Shown here: positions 11,593 to 23,667 of the stretch, piece by piece
Layout: each line of letters starts with the position of its first letter
Numbering within the stretch: position 1 is the stretch's first letter
Source of the DNA: Sophora flavescens
Lineage: Eukaryota; Streptophyta; Magnoliopsida; Fabales; Fabaceae
Assembly (NCBI GenBank): GCA_030762895.1
Contig: CM061070.1
Location: forward strand, 99,900,759-99,964,758
DNA length: 64,000 bases
Direction of reading: 5' to 3'
Notes under the pieces: generated by a model
Told to the model about the DNA's origin: nothing
What the model saw: only the letters and a program-made list of their open reading frames with translations
Databases searched by the model: none
Made by a program: the position numbers and the translations under genes

Positions 11593-14500
11593 CATGCGTT
11601 TTGGTTCTTGGTTTCATCATAGAATGGACAAGGTAGCAGAAAATGCTAGAGTCTCAGTTGCTGACTTACCAGGCATCTGATTGTCAATGCTGGGCACCTA
11701 ACTTTCAACTTTGTCTGTTGGCTTCTCTCTCTTTGGACAACTTGGGTGAGTCTGTGAGTGGGTGCGGTAAAACTAAAACGAGGTGGAGGATGAGGTTTTC
11801 TTTGTTTCAATATTCAATATTCAAAGTTCAACAAAACCCATGTTTATGCGCGTGGACACACGGTATAACACGTTTCTAAAAAAAAAAATTAAACTAACAT
11901 GTATTATCAATATAAAAAATTTATATTGATATCCATTAATATTTTGAAATATATATTTTTATTTTAATAATTAAAAAAATAATAATATTGATTTATCAAA
12001 ATATTATTTATGTTTGTTTAAAAATATTTTACAAAACGTTTTATGTTGACGATGAATAAAAAATAAACTCTAAAAATATTATTGAATTATGATTCAATGG
12101 ATAGTAAAGGGCTTGCTGACGATCGATGACAATCTAATATCCCATTGTGAACTTCCTTCCTCATAGTCATAGTCAATTTCTTTAATTTCTTTTAATAGAA
12201 CGAGAAGTCCAGGACAAATAGATTGTGTCAATAGGTTCAAAATATGAACATTGTAAAATGATAAACTAGAAAAGTGTTATTAGTTGTTTGACTATATAAT
12301 TTTTGGTCAGATTTTACTTACCTCTTAATCGAATTTTGGATTAATTCGGATCAAAGACTCTGGACATCGGGGAGGGGTCAAAGACCCTCCGAACAAAAAA
12401 AAAAGTTGTTTGATTATTTCATCTTTTTTTTTTGAGATAATTTGACTATCTCATCATAAAACATGTATAATTTTTATTTTATAGTTGATATGATAAATCG
12501 TGTTCTATATATATATATAATTAATTAATGGTTGCATTTGGTTGGCATTGCCTATCGGATACATGCAATGAAAAAAAAGGCTGTGAGATTCGATTTGTTG
12601 TGTTGGCATATATTCTTTAAGCATGAGATTTTGACATATCACAAATACCCTTTTCCTTTGACTCGGATAAATGACAAAACTGCTCTCGTTCTTTAATACA
12701 AATCTGTTTTTGCAATTTTTCCCAATTGAGAAGATTATCTATATGATGTATGTGCTGCTCTCTACGTTTCAGAAGTTTATACTCATCCGATAATTTCAGT
12801 GTAATCTCTTTTATAGGCTTTTAGCCCCATTTTTAATAAAAAAAACTCAAATTTTAGATTTTGAACAATTCAATTTTTTTGTGCATGTGTTTGATCTATA
12901 CTTATTATATAAATCGTATCTACAAAAATAGTTAGCAATTATTTAAGTAAAATAAATACATCTAAATAAAAAAAAATATTTTTAAAATTTTTTCTAAGCA
13001 TTTGTTTAAGAGATTGCATTAGCAAAGATATAAACATGTGAATTAGACGCCCTATAGATTCAGATTATGAATAATGAATTTATTAATTTTCTTTTATATA
13101 GACTACAATAGTAATTTCTTCAAAAAAAAAACAGACTACAATAGGAATATATATGATAAAATTTATATGGTAAATAATAATAATTAAAAATATGGAAAAA
13201 TGTTGAAGCGGTGGAATGCACGCGTTTGAGAGACAGTTTGGTGGAGAGAAACATATGGGAACGGCGTTACTGTAGGCGAACGTGACGGTGAATGGCTGTC
13301 CCAGTGGGATTGTATTGCCACTGTTCATTAATTCAATATTTTGTTAATTTTATTAAAAATAATTTAGTTCTTATCAATTCCCTGATAATTTTTTTTGTTA
13401 AATAAAAAAAGTTTTAATTGTTATACACTAATGTTATAAAGTTTCTTACATTATCGATCAATCATTAGTTATCATATGGATGACTTCTGAAATAGCCGTG
13501 ATAAGAGTCAAAAATATTTAATAATATGATAATTTATGATTGAATGCATGTATAAAATTGTTTTATACTTTTAAATTTAAATAAATTTTTAATTTTATTT
13601 TTTAAAAATATATTAATTTTATATTTAATTAATTATTATTTAATATTTAAAAGAATTAGTCGATAAATTTTATAAGAAAACATAAAGAAACTCATTAGTT
13701 TTTCAATGTGAGATTTTTTTGTATCACATAAATTCATTTAGCAAATGGCAAATTCTAATCGGTATTAGCACGAATTAAAAAATAGAAAATAGAAAATTCT
13801 ATATTAAAAATGAGCATTTAATATATATTTTTATTGGCTCATAATTATTATTATTATTTTACAGATTTTTGACTCATAATAAATCATTAAATCTTACATA
13901 AAGGGAAAAGGTGAGGAGAATTGAGAAAGGGATGAAATATATTGTGTAATTTAAATCTGCACACTCACGTTTCATTTCATGGTGTATAATTTAATCAATT
14001 TAGCTGATTCAAATCATATTTGTTGATCAGTTCAGTGCTCAATCAAGATCCTGTTTATATTTATATTAGGGTCGAATCCAATTACGACGTAATTAACGGA
14101 CTCAAACAAAACACTTTTTCCCTGGAACCAACATACATTGATATTGTACTGTGTGATATGATTTGCTGCTTCGTCGGGTCAACTACTCAGCTGGTAGTGG
14201 CAGTGCCTCATCCTCACGTGATTCCATTCAATCATAATTTTTCTTTTTTGCCTGAGATATGGGAAACCTACAAATCTATGCTGGACGTCTCCCTCTGTAT
14301 TAATAATGTACACATTTAGGTACGTTTGTTTGTTTTGTTTTTTTAAAAATAATTATAAAATTGTCATATTATTTTTGTTTTTTATTTTTAAAGATTTATA
14401 TAAGAAACATGTGAAAATAGAAAAAAATTGTTTTCATTGTTTCATATATAAATTTTTGAAAATAATAAATAAAATGAAAACAGTGACAATTTTATAATTA

Positions 14501-15360
14501 TTTCTGAAGATAGGAAATTTGAAACAAATCAAATATGTTCTTATTCCGATGAAAGTATCTAAACCAAGCATCATCTTAAATGAACTTACCTTATTTGTTA
14601 TATAATGGTATAGTAAGTACAGGGATTAAGCTTTCTTCATTCATCTAATATTTAATGTAAGTCATTTTATCTAATTATTTCTGTCAAAAAAAAATGTAGG
14701 TCATTTTGTCAATGTCTATTGGTCCAACTGGGTGGGTGGAGTTGATTTTCTGAATCAAGGTTTTCGGTACGAGTGTTGTAAATAAAAAATAAATACTCGA
14801 AAAGTTTAAATGGTTCACTTAATTTATAATTATTCATGTTTAATTTTATCACTCCTGTAAAATAATTAAACATCCAATTTGTGGAATCTTAATTAGTGTT
14901 TGCTCATCTTGTAACGGTGTGATGCATGCGAGGAAGATTAGAAAACTTAAAGCACATGCACGGAAGAAAAGAAACATAGTTATAGTACAGTGTGCCTTAA
15001 TGGTGTTGTAATGGTGTTGAGTTGAAAATAATATTCATTTTGATAAAGTTGTTTAGTTATTTAAATATTTTTAAATCAACAAGATCTAATAATAATGTCT
15101 CAAAAAAAACATATGAATGTTTTTGGACTTTGCATACATAATTTTTTTTAAACTATTTGAATATTTTCAGTTCAATAGGGTCTAATAATAATGTTCTGTA
15201 AGATAAAATATAAAATAATTTGTGAATTTTTCATGTAATATATGTTGCACAATTTATTTTAAGGGTATCGTACATAATTTTTTATATAAAAAAAATTAAA
15301 GAAAATAAAGTAGGGGCAGTCGTGACTCTTACTGGTTACCATTTTGTATTTTCGAATGGT
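11593..15360. other. Long AT-rich non-coding stretch
   Basis: No supported gene. ORFs at 11643-11879, 13083-13328 and 14020-14497 lack recognisable domains and have no homology-like composition. 13418-13545 (TTATAAAGTTTCTTACATTATCGATCAATC) resembles a decayed copy of the small MITE at 42884. A phrase containing GGGGAGGGGTCAAAGACCCTCCG near 12370 has short inverted symmetry but no further context. Confidence 0.45.
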
Positions 15361-15480
15361 CTCTCCATACTTAAATATAAGGAAAAATAATTAATTTCAT
15401 ACTTATTAAGGAAGTTAGTTAATTTAGTTTAATTGTCGTGATATATGTAAAAAAAATGAGTTACAATTATTAAACCAATA
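15361..15480. repeat. Dispersed 100-bp repeat (partner at 16235-16345)
   Basis: The stretch with TTCATACTTATTAAGGAAGTTAG ... GAGTTACAATTATTAAAC recurs about 870 bp further right in the same orientation with several substitutions. The wording resembles the interior of Stowaway-type MITEs of the 'CTCCCTCCGGTCC' group, so these are probably fragments of such elements. Confidence 0.5.
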
Positions 15481-15606
15481 TTTAATTCTCTCGGGAGTGT
15501 GCAATACTCTTGGAAAAATAAAAGGAGAATTTGTTGGATTGGTTGATTGTCTTGATTTTTGGAACACCGATATTAAATAGAGTGGAATTGATTGACTTTT
15601 GCTTAT

Positions 15607-15840
15607 ACTCCCTCCGATCCACAATATAAGAAACAAAACCCTAAAATACAAAGACCAAGGAAATTAGAAAAAACATCCCTTCTAATTTTAATTAATATTT
15701 GATAACCTATAATTAATGACAATAATTAATAAGGATAATGTTCGAAATTAGTATTTAATATATTTGAAAATTGATATATATTTTTTATATTTTGGATAAA
15801 AAAAACTCATTTATTTTTTTTATATTATGGATCGGTGGAA
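15607..15840. mobile_element. Stowaway-like MITE (degenerate)
   Basis: The left end ACTCCCTCCGATCCACAATA is matched in inverted orientation by the right end ATATTATGGATCGGTGGAAG, enclosing about 230 bp of AT-rich sequence. The TA target dinucleotide is plausible on the left; the right end is diverged. Confidence 0.6.
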
Positions 15841-16234
15841 GCGTTTGAGTAAAAAAAATATATAGATTTTTTTTTATTTATGATCGAGTCAAGACTCAAG
15901 AGAGTAGCATGATGGATGACGGGTTTGTCCTGCATAAAAAATGCTTTGCATGTTTTTGTGTGTAACCTAACTAGCAAAGAAGGCGGATAGTGGCAATTAA
16001 TACGACGAAAAGAATCCGAAGATTGAAAATTAAGACCCAGAAAGACAACGAGAATACTTTTAACATGCTTGTGCGGGCGTGGTCCAATATGGATCAACCA
16101 TGGAAAAATGGTCTCATAATAATAGAGAGATTTAAATTTTTTTTTTAAATGCTAACCAGTGTCTATGAATATTTAAGGATTTAAAAATAGAAATTTAGAA
16201 TTAGAATTTGGTGTATTTTATATTTCATCTAGAC

Positions 16235-16345
16235 TCAATTATAAGTAAAATTAATTAACTTCATACTTATTAAGGAAGTTAGCTTATTTAGTTTATTTGT
16301 CTTGATTTATGTAAAAAAAAATTAGTTACAATTACTAAACTTGTA
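16235..16345. repeat. Dispersed 100-bp repeat (partner at 15361-15480)
   Basis: Direct-orientation relative of the stretch at 15361. It runs straight into the TGTAACATCCCGAG motif, suggesting that another element inserted beside or within it. Confidence 0.5.
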
Positions 16346-18760
16346 ACATCCCGAGTTTTTCTGTTTTCTAATATCAGAAATTTATATAAATATGTTTATA
16401 TTTTTATCTGAAACTTAGAAAATTGTTTTAATTAAATCGAAACCTTATTTACGTTGTACTTTACTGATCAGAAAACCTAATTTTTACCCGAGAACGAAAT
16501 GAATAGATTTTATATCTCATTTTCAACGGTATAGGTTATTTTGAAAATTTTCAAAATAAATAGGTTTTATACTTGATTCAAGCGTAAAAACCTAAATCGG
16601 GTAATCGACGAAGTCGAGAACAGACGTGCAGAGACAAAATACGACATTCAATGGATGAAGACAGGTGATGACTCACAAGGGGTGAGTCATATAGATGACT
16701 CACCTTAGTAATGATGGCTTTGTAGGGAATTTACTAATATGTCCTTAATGTTGGTTTTATTCACAAAAATACCATTATACAAGATCACCATTTTGTCCCT
16801 CAAAGTTTATGTGTTGGACCCTTTTAGCCCTAAAACCCCACGGCCCAAAGCCTTCTCCATGAGCCATCTCACTTCTATTCAAGACAATGTTCATCATCTT
16901 CTTCAAAGTTTCACCATTTTCTCTTAAAAACTCTTAAGATCGTAGCCTTGATATTGTGAAGGAAGTGCTTGCTCTTTTGCCCATTTTTCAATTCCAAGAG
17001 GTATACCATACTCTACTCACTTGATTATCATCATGTTCTTCAATTATTTTCATGATTCCATGCCTTGTCCATCATTTTCAATTCCTAGATCTAGAATCTT
17101 TGAAATTCTTTAGAAAATCATAGAAAAATTCTAAAAATATGAAATCAATTTTTATGAGTTAATTATCATCTCTACAATCATAATCCAAGAGTATTACTTA
17201 AACCAAAATTTCCTCCCTATTAATCCCTATGAGGCCGGACCCTACTTGTGTGGGTGTAGGAGGTTTTGTTTATTTTTCAAAAAAAGGTGATCTTATATAT
17301 CATCTTTCTAATATGTATGTATGTTGAATCCAACTTGTTGTGTTCAAATAAAATCCCTAGCTCATGTTTCCATTGATGGCCGAAATTGAGTTTGGGAGAA
17401 ATTGGAGTATTTGATTTCAATTCTTTATGTTAAACTATTAATCTTATGTCTTAAGTATTAAGGATCGTTAATCCAAGGACTTAAGCAATTTTAGAAATTT
17501 TTAGTCACCAAACTCTAGCATGGCCGTGACTTACTTATAGGGAATAGGTGATTTTATTTGCTTGTTTTTTATTGGTTGATTGTGATTGTTGAAGGATAAC
17601 GAGTTGTATCGTATACGTGCGTTGACGGTTTCCGGATTTTCGACAAAGTTTTAATCAGGAGATAAATTCTTCAGGAGGTAACAGGGGATTGCTTGAGGAA
17701 TTTTTCCGATGGCTACATGTTATCAAGTTGTTTGTCTGTATTATTTATCTGTGGTTGTGGTATTTGTTTAAGTTATTTTATGTCGTGCTATTTTATTTGT
17801 GTTTATTTATTTGCAGTTATGTATTATAGTGTTTTGATGCATGATCTACCTGGGTAAAGTGCTATAATATTGTTGATGATTGTTGATGTTGTTTGTGGAT
17901 TGAAAAGCCTGACAGTGGTCAGTGCCCAATTAATAACGAGGTTAAAAGTGTTAAAAAGTTTTTATGGGATAATGAGTTTTAATTTATGAGAAATAGTAAT
18001 ATAATATTACTTAGGTTTTTGGTTGGTTGAAAATGAGAAAAGGTTGAAAATATCGTTATTTTAATGATTTATCGATGTAAGAGTGAACTATGAGTTACAG
18101 TGGGGACGTAAGCGTTAAATTATTTTTGTACTGCTAATTTTTATGTGAATAATTCCATAATATTGTAAAAAGTTATTTTTATGAAATTAATCTTCGAAAA
18201 TAACTTAATTATGATTTTATAAAATTATTTACGTGGAAAAGATCAAGTTTTGACTTAAAGGATTTTAAAAAAAAAAAAGCTAGACGACGGTAATTCAGAA
18301 AAGTATTTATGGTAAGTAATTTTAAAGTGGCAGACTTTAATGCAAACCAAGATGTAGTCTATGTGACTCTCTTCTTGAAAAGTAAAGTTTTCAGAAAAAG
18401 ATTTATTAGGAATTCGATGATTTTATAAAGAGATTTTTAATTAGGTTTAAATGGCTTTCTGTAAACGAGTTTTACTTAATGGAGTTACTTCTGACAACTT
18501 AGACAAGTTGTGCAGTTTTTTTTTAAACGAAAAACGGTGTAATAGTATTCTTAAGGCGTTATGGACATGGTGTTCTTTGGAGTTGGTGTTCTAATTAAGG
18601 TGTAAGGAACCAAAATGTTTGACATGCATTTACTTAGCAGACATGCATATGGCGTTAATCTGGATATCTTGGTGGACAAGATGTTCAAGATGGCGTAAGT
18701 TTTCAACCTAAGGGCGCTGATTAGCATAACTTAATTTTTTTATTTATTTTTGTTGAGAAT
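16341..18760 (+). repeat. Possible solo or degenerate LTR-type sequence
   Basis: It begins with TGTAACATCCCGAGTTTTTC, a start often seen in plant Ty3/gypsy LTRs. It continues for about 2.4 kb as sequence that is less AT-rich than its flanks and carries no gene, with a transcribed-looking CT-rich part near 16780-16930 and a GTGAGTCAT/ATGACTCAC inverted pair at 16680-16703. I found neither the matching right end nor a target duplication, so the right boundary is a guess. Confidence 0.3.
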
Positions 18761-18762
18761 GC

Positions 18763-18931
18763 TAACGAGTACACGTAAGACATTATTTAAGGCACCAAGA
18801 AAGGAAACTTGGTATGAGAAAATAGTGTATTTAAAATTTTGAAAAGTGTTACATTTAGTTTCCCATTACAAAATTTTCTTTTATAGATTCCTTAACCAAT
18901 GTATTTAGGATACTCGTTAGCAAGACTTTTT
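18763..18931. mobile_element. MITE, 'GTCCTTAGGACA' family, copy 3
   Basis: The left end (GAATGCTAACGAGTACACGTAAGACATTATTTAAGG) and right end (CCTTAACCAATGTATTTAGGATACTCGTTAGCAAG) form imperfect inverted repeats of about 30 bp. The core contains GTGTATTTAAAATTTTGAAAAGTGTTACA, shared with copies at 24272 and 32121. Confidence 0.7.
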
Positions 18932-19423
18932 TTTTTTCAACATAGAGAGAGTTAATGAAAGCCTCAATTTGAGTATCCCCGCTTTTAATAGAACATGGAT
19001 TATTTTCAAAAAGCAACAATCAGACTTCCATTAGAGGATTTCCAATAACAAAATTTTAAGGAACCCATTTTTAGTTTTTAAGTAGGTTCGTGAGAGTTTA
19101 CGAGACTCACTCAATTTTCATTCCAATGGTCGTTTTTAATACTAAGTTCCCTAACTTCTCTCTCTTCAAAATCCCATGTTCTCTCTCTCACTTTTACACT
19201 ATCAAATGCATATATGTGTGTGTGTGTAAATGCTATGAAATTCTCTTTTAAGGTTCTTTAATCCTTAGATAAGGAACCCATTTTAAATTTATGGAACCCA
19301 GAATCACATGTGATATAATCTAGCAATATTTAATTCTCAAAGAACCCACTAAAGATGCTCTAAAAGACATCTTCTGATTTATCTGCCTTCATGTCGTGGT
19401 AGATGAATTTGCATAATAAAATC
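18932..19423. other. Non-coding stretch
   Basis: No gene. It contains phrases such as AAGGAACCCATTTT in both orientations (about 19060 and 19265), suggesting remains of another small inverted-repeat element, and a short (TG)n run at 19211-19226. Confidence 0.4.
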
Positions 19424-20177
19424 AAGGTTTAACTGTTGAGTTGGTCTCTGAACAATTTAAAAAAATTTAAGTAGGTCCTCAAATTAAAAAAAAAATCTAA
19501 TTGGGTTTCTGAACTTTTATAAAGTGTTGAGTCGGTTCGTGAACTAAAAAAAGTTTATAACTGGGTCCCTGAACTCATATAGAAATTTAAATTGAGTCCC
19601 TAAAGTGGAAAATCTATTAGCAATATGTTGAATTCGACGAAATATTACTGATTCCATCCATACTGGATACCCATATCAGCTATCTATGGGTGGTTTTGGG
19701 TGGTGGATGAACTTTAAGACATTGTCACAACAAGATGCAACAAGATGAAGTGAGATGTAGTAAGTTACAAGTGTGAGAGCTATTCTGGACGAAATTATTT
19801 CGAGGGAGAGATATGCAATTGTGAAACAGATTGGTGAAGGAATGAATTATTTGTTCAGATGGAGGAAAAGTAGTCGCAGGTCACGTTTTGCTCTTATGAT
19901 TCAACATTTTTGTCTATTGCAACCCTAAGCACAAATTGGGGGCTGGGGGAATTCTAGGTTTCACATCATCAAATTTAACGACCTCTTCATGGAACACTAT
20001 CTCGGGGGTCCAATTGAAAATTTTATATAAGTTCAATGACTCAGTTAGAAAAAAATTAGTTAATAGACCCAATTGAAAACTTTATAAAAGTTCAGGGGAC
20101 CCAATTAGATTTTTTAGTTTGCGGACATACTTGAAAATTCTCAAATAGTTGGGGACCAACTCGATAGTTAAACCTAA
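19424..20177. mobile_element. Fold-back element with 'ggtccctgaac' arms
   Basis: The left end (AAGGTTTAACTGTTGAGTTGGTC) is matched in inverted orientation by the right end (GGGGACCAACTCGATAGTTAAACC). Each arm repeats phrases like 'ggtccctgaactt-atataaa-ttt'. The centre (about 19630-19990) has no coding capacity. The same terminal sequence bounds the element at 42311-43757. Confidence 0.7.
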
Positions 20178-20744
20178 AATCAATAATGTTTTTTATGTGA
20201 CATAAGAAGTAATTAGATTTTTTTTGACAAATAATTAGATGTTAAGAGCATTTCTGATGTTAAAACTCATATTGGGTTTTTAATTCTTTTTTAGGGGCCC
20301 TATAATATCACATGTGATTTAAATTTGGATCGAAGTGCTATTTCAAGGAGTAACTTAGTTTCTCCTTTCTTAATATCATGGTAATAAAATTAAAACAAAT
20401 ATACAATTTATAAATATAAAAAAAATATTATCTAAATAAAAGTCTATTAGTACAAAATAATGAGATTGTAGTAGTATCAATCCAGTGCATGTTGTAGGAG
20501 AATACATTGTTTGCATAAAATCAAGGGTCACACTATTTTATCCAAACTGAATATTAAGATAAGTTAATGAGTTAATTTTGATATATAATAATATAAAGTT
20601 TTTTATACTATTAATCAATCACACGTCATCCTTCGTATAATTTTTAAGATAATTATTATAAAAATAAAATATTTTTAATGATGTAACAATATATGATTAA
20701 TTGTTACTATAAAAACTCATTGCATCAACAATGTAGTATAAATA
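20178..20744. other. AT-rich non-coding DNA beside the LINE insertion
   Basis: No gene. 20586-20735 looks like a decayed relative of the 'TACACTGTCAACCAATC' small MITE (42884-43056). Confidence 0.4.
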
Positions 20745-20755
20745 AATTCAAGGTT

Positions 20756-21489
20756 TTTTTTTTTAGGGAAGCAAACTTATTGCATCTCATTCATAATAGT
20801 GTTTTCAATACAAGCAGGAATTAAATCATGAAAACAGGAGCTAGCAAAAGAAATAGAGGCTCTAGCAAGACTATGATCCACTAAGTTGGCTTCTTGTCTC
20901 CTAATATAGCTAACTTGAAAGCTAGGAAAATAGGAAAGAAGATCCCTAAGCGGGTCAATAATGACACCAAATTCTGATATGTTCTCCCTAGGCTTGGTGA
21001 TTGCATCAACCACCATCTTACAATCTAGTTCAAAAATAACAGAGTTGCAGCCAATATCAACCACCAAGTTAATAGCATGAAGCAACCCAAGGGCTTCTCC
21101 CTCATGAGGCAACAAGTTGGGAGTCGTCCACTTTGTACAAGCCATGACAAAATGCCCATTAAAATCAAGCAAACACATTCCAATACCAGTTTTCCCGTGA
21201 GTCTCGAAAATACCAGCATCCACATTGCATTTTAAAATACCAAAAGGTGGTTTGGACCAACCTACATACTCGACTTGCCCATACAACAAAGACCCAAAAA
21301 TCTTCTTACTGCATTGCGCCAAGTCCCATTCATGCAATACATCCCTTGCCCGATTGAGAATATGGAGACCATTTGGCTGCTTATTATTCCATAGGTGATC
21401 ATTCCTGGAAGTCCATATACTCCACAAAAGCATAGCTACAAGGCGTCTTTTTTCTGGATTTATAGAATGACAAACCATGAAGAACCAAT
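20756..21489 (-). mobile_element. 5'-truncated LINE (L1-type) insertion with poly(A) and 11-bp target duplication
   Basis: The insertion is flanked by the exact direct repeat AATTCAAGGTT at 20745-20755 and 21490-21500. On the minus strand it ends with a stop codon, a 12-nt tail and then an A run (plus-strand T run at 20754-20764). Truncation at the 5' side, a poly(A) tail and a duplicated target site are the signature of target-primed reverse transcription. Only the last part of ORF2, the RNase H region, was copied. The boundaries are supported directly by the duplication. Confidence 0.9.
20777..21478 (-). CDS. RNase H-like C-terminal domain of a plant LINE ORF2 (truncated)
   Basis: Open frame of 233 codons from the first ATG; the frame is open a little further into the flank. 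It begins in the linker after the reverse transcriptase (a LLWSIWTSRNDHLW segment, typical of the region before RNase H in these proteins). The RNase H fold follows, with the acidic residues of the active site visible: CNVDA, GEAL, ELDCK and NLVDHSLA, the last having VD where AD is usual. In full LINEs this domain removes the RNA strand of the hybrid. Here the reverse transcriptase and endonuclease parts are missing because of 5' truncation at 21489. No internal stop has accumulated, so the copy is young or selection has kept it; a domesticated role cannot be excluded but has no support beyond the open frame. Confidence 0.8.
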   Translation of the reverse strand: MVCHSINPEKRRLVAMLLWSIWTSRNDHLWNNKQPNGLHILNRARDVLHEWDLAQCSKKIFGSLLYGQVEYVGWSKPPFGILKCNVDAGIFETHGKTGIGMCLLDFNGHFVMACTKWTTPNLLPHEGEALGLLHAINLVVDIGCNSVIFELDCKMVVDAITKPRENISEFGVIIDPLRDLLSYFPSFQVSYIRRQEANLVDHSLARASISFASSCFHDLIPACIENTIMNEMQ

Positions 21490-21589
21490 AATTCAAGGTT
21501 AATATATATATGGCTTTTAAGTTTTTGTTCTTAATAGATGTGTCAACGACAATTAATGTAGGTATCCTACGAGCATGCAGACTAAATAA

Positions 21590-21760
21590 AGCTATTCTGA
21601 AAGTATTTGGTTAAGAAATCAAAATAATAAAATAAAATTACATAAAAAATAGTGTATTTAATATATCAAAAAATTGTTATACTTCGTTTTTTTTACTACA
21701 AACTTTTATTTTATTGTTTTCTTAATCAATGTTCTTAGTTTAGGACACTCGTTAGTAAAA
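21590..21760. repeat. MITE, 'GTCCTTAGGACA' family, copy 4
   Basis: The right end TTTCTTAATCAATGTTCTTAG plus GACACTCGTTAGTAA, and the core GTGTATTTAATATATCAAAAAATTGTTATACTT, match the family. The left end (near TTTGGTTAAGAAATC) is partly lost. Confidence 0.55.
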
Positions 21761-21917
21761 CGCAAACTCCTAATAAGAATATATTTTAGAGAAATGTTGT
21801 ATGACAAAAATTTTCAAGAATTTTTGGTAAAAAAAAATCAAGAATTTAACAATATTTAATAGTAGCTATTAATTAATAAGTTACTGTGGTGAGAACGATT
21901 TGTACATCTAAAAATTA

Positions 21918-22440
21918 GGTTTAATTGTACTTTTAGTTCCTCTATTGTTGACCATATGACCGATTTTGGTCATTGTGGGTTTTTTTTGTCCACACTTGAT
22001 TCCCCTGTTCTTTTAATGTATCAAATTTGGTCATTCCGTTCAATGTCTATCAATTTTTGAATGTTCAACAAAGACGAATCACTCCTCTAAACTCATAGAA
22101 CCTCTAGTTGAGGTTCCTCTTCTCTACCTCTCTGATTCAACCTGATTCAATGATCCCTCTCTCATATTTACTGATTTTGTCCCTCCTTTTTGGGGTTATT
22201 TTTTTAGTTCTACCACGTAGTCCTTTACTAAAGAAAATTAAATCAGAGGTTCTATGCTCTTAAAATAGTGATTCCTCTTTACAGATCATTGAAAAATTAA
22301 TGGATATTGGATAAAAGTACCGAATTTGTAACATTGAAAAAATAAGGGAAGCAATTAATGTGCAAGGAAAAATAACATAAGGGCAAAAATCATATATGAC
22401 CAATAATAAAGGGATCAAAATACAATCTGGCCTAAAAATT
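21918..22440. repeat. Fold-back element, degenerate
   Basis: The left arm TAGGTTTAATTGTACTTTTAGTTCCTCTATTG ... GACC is matched in inverted orientation by GGTC... CAATAATAAAGGGATCAAAATACAATCTGGCCTA. The centre has no ORF of note. Confidence 0.55.
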
Positions 22441-22510
22441 AATAACAATGTTAACTTGTTATATAAAAAATTCTAACGAGAAAATTGGGGACCCTTATAG
22501 TTTTACCAAT

Positions 22511-23667
22511 TTTCAATGAGTAAACAGCCAATTTGGTCCCTGAAACTGTAAGGTCGTATCAACTTGGTCCCTGAAATTAACGAAATTTCAAAAAGGTCTC
22601 CGAAATTGTAAAATGCTGATCAAGTTAGTCCCTCCGTTAACTCCAGTTAACTGACGCCGTTAACGGCGCTGAGGTGACACTTCATGTTGCTTGACAGCTG
22701 TACTCCACGTTAGGGACCAACCTGCACCTAATTTCAGGGACGAAATTGACACTACGTTATAGGGACCAAATTGCAATCTTCTTCTTCATCATCTTCCTCC
22801 TCCTCTTCCTCATCTCTCTCGCATGAAACCCGGTTGAGCGAATCTAATGATCATCAATGTCCAAGTAACATTTGTCTCACGCATTTTATCAAACACCATG
22901 TTTGCAAATCCCACACGAGTCCGGATGAGTTGAGCTTGTGGTGGAGGAGTTTGCTGAGGTGCAAGTTGCGGGACCTGATGCAGGCTTTGAGGAGGAGGGA
23001 GGAGTTGATGAGTTTGTGATTGTGGTGGTGGTGGTGGTGGTGGGATGTGAGATTGAGGTTAGAGATGGCATTGTGGAGTTGAGGTGTGTAGGAGTGGGTG
23101 TTTTTTGGATGAGGTTGATTTTGAATTTTGATGGGTTTGTGCCTTGAGGAGAGGAGGGTGAGGAGTAGATAGGTTCATACTCCGTCCACTCCACTCCCTC
23201 ACTTTCAAATTCCTCACTACACTTTCAATCTAATTTTCGGAAACGGAGGATTCAGTGCCTTTGATACCTTTCCCTCCCACACCAAACCGGTGACATGGGG
23301 GTTGTTGAGGATGGAGGAGAGGCTTTGGATTGCGTCGGAGTTGGATTTGGAGAGAGAGGGGAGGAGGAGGAGGGAGGTGGGATGAGGAGGAAGATGAAGA
23401 AGAAGATTACAATTTAGTCCCTGTAACGTAGTGTCAATTTCGTCCCTGAAATTAGGTGCAGGTTGGTCCCTAATGTGGAGTATAGCTATCAAGCAACGTG
23501 AAGTGCCACCTCAGCGTCGTTAACGGCGTCAGTCAACTGGGGTTAACGGAGGGACTAACTTGATCAACGTTTTCCAGTTTTAGGGACCTTTTTGGAATTT
23601 CGTTAATTTCAGGAATCAAGTTGATACAACTTTACAGTTTCGGTGACCAAATTGACTATTTACTCGA
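22511..23667. mobile_element. Fold-back (Pack-type) element with about 280-bp arms carrying host gene pieces
   Basis: The left arm (22511-22795) and right arm (23390-23667) are inverted copies of about 280 bp. Each contains 'accaaatt-ggtccctgaaac', a GTTAACGGCG segment and the 'AATTTCAGGGACGAAATTGACACTACGTTA' phrase. Near the inner ends sit TCTTCTTCTTCATCATC microsatellites. The enclosed 600 bp differ strongly in composition from the arms and encode recognisable pieces of a pentatricopeptide gene on the minus strand, so the element has captured host sequence. A transcript would form a long hairpin. Confidence 0.75.
22813..23075 (-). pseudogene. Captured PPR-protein gene fragments (two non-contiguous pieces)
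   Basis: Read on the minus strand, the first piece encodes SSLLLKACIRSRNLHLSKLL, which has the wording of the N-terminal region of PLS-type pentatricopeptide repeat proteins (RNA-binding organelle proteins). After a join in a different frame, the second piece encodes MVFDKMRETNVTWTLMI followed by RFAQPGF, a classic PPR repeat. The sequence between the two pieces is missing, so this is an internally deleted, out-of-frame copy and not a working gene. A His run (a CAC microsatellite) lies before the first piece. The stretch from 23080 to 23390 encodes low-complexity Ser/Pro/Leu-rich peptides of unknown origin and may be from the same or another gene. Confidence 0.65.

Noticed and set aside
14020..14497. 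Two overlapping ORFs as a small gene
   Set aside because: No recognisable domain, AT-driven composition, no supporting context.
16341..18760. A full LTR retrotransposon
   Set aside because: Only an LTR-like start is visible, with no second LTR, PBS or coding region; kept as a low-confidence repeat.
22771..23019. Ser-rich ORF (plus strand) as a gene
   Set aside because: It reads the TCT/TCC microsatellite and the reverse of the captured PPR piece.
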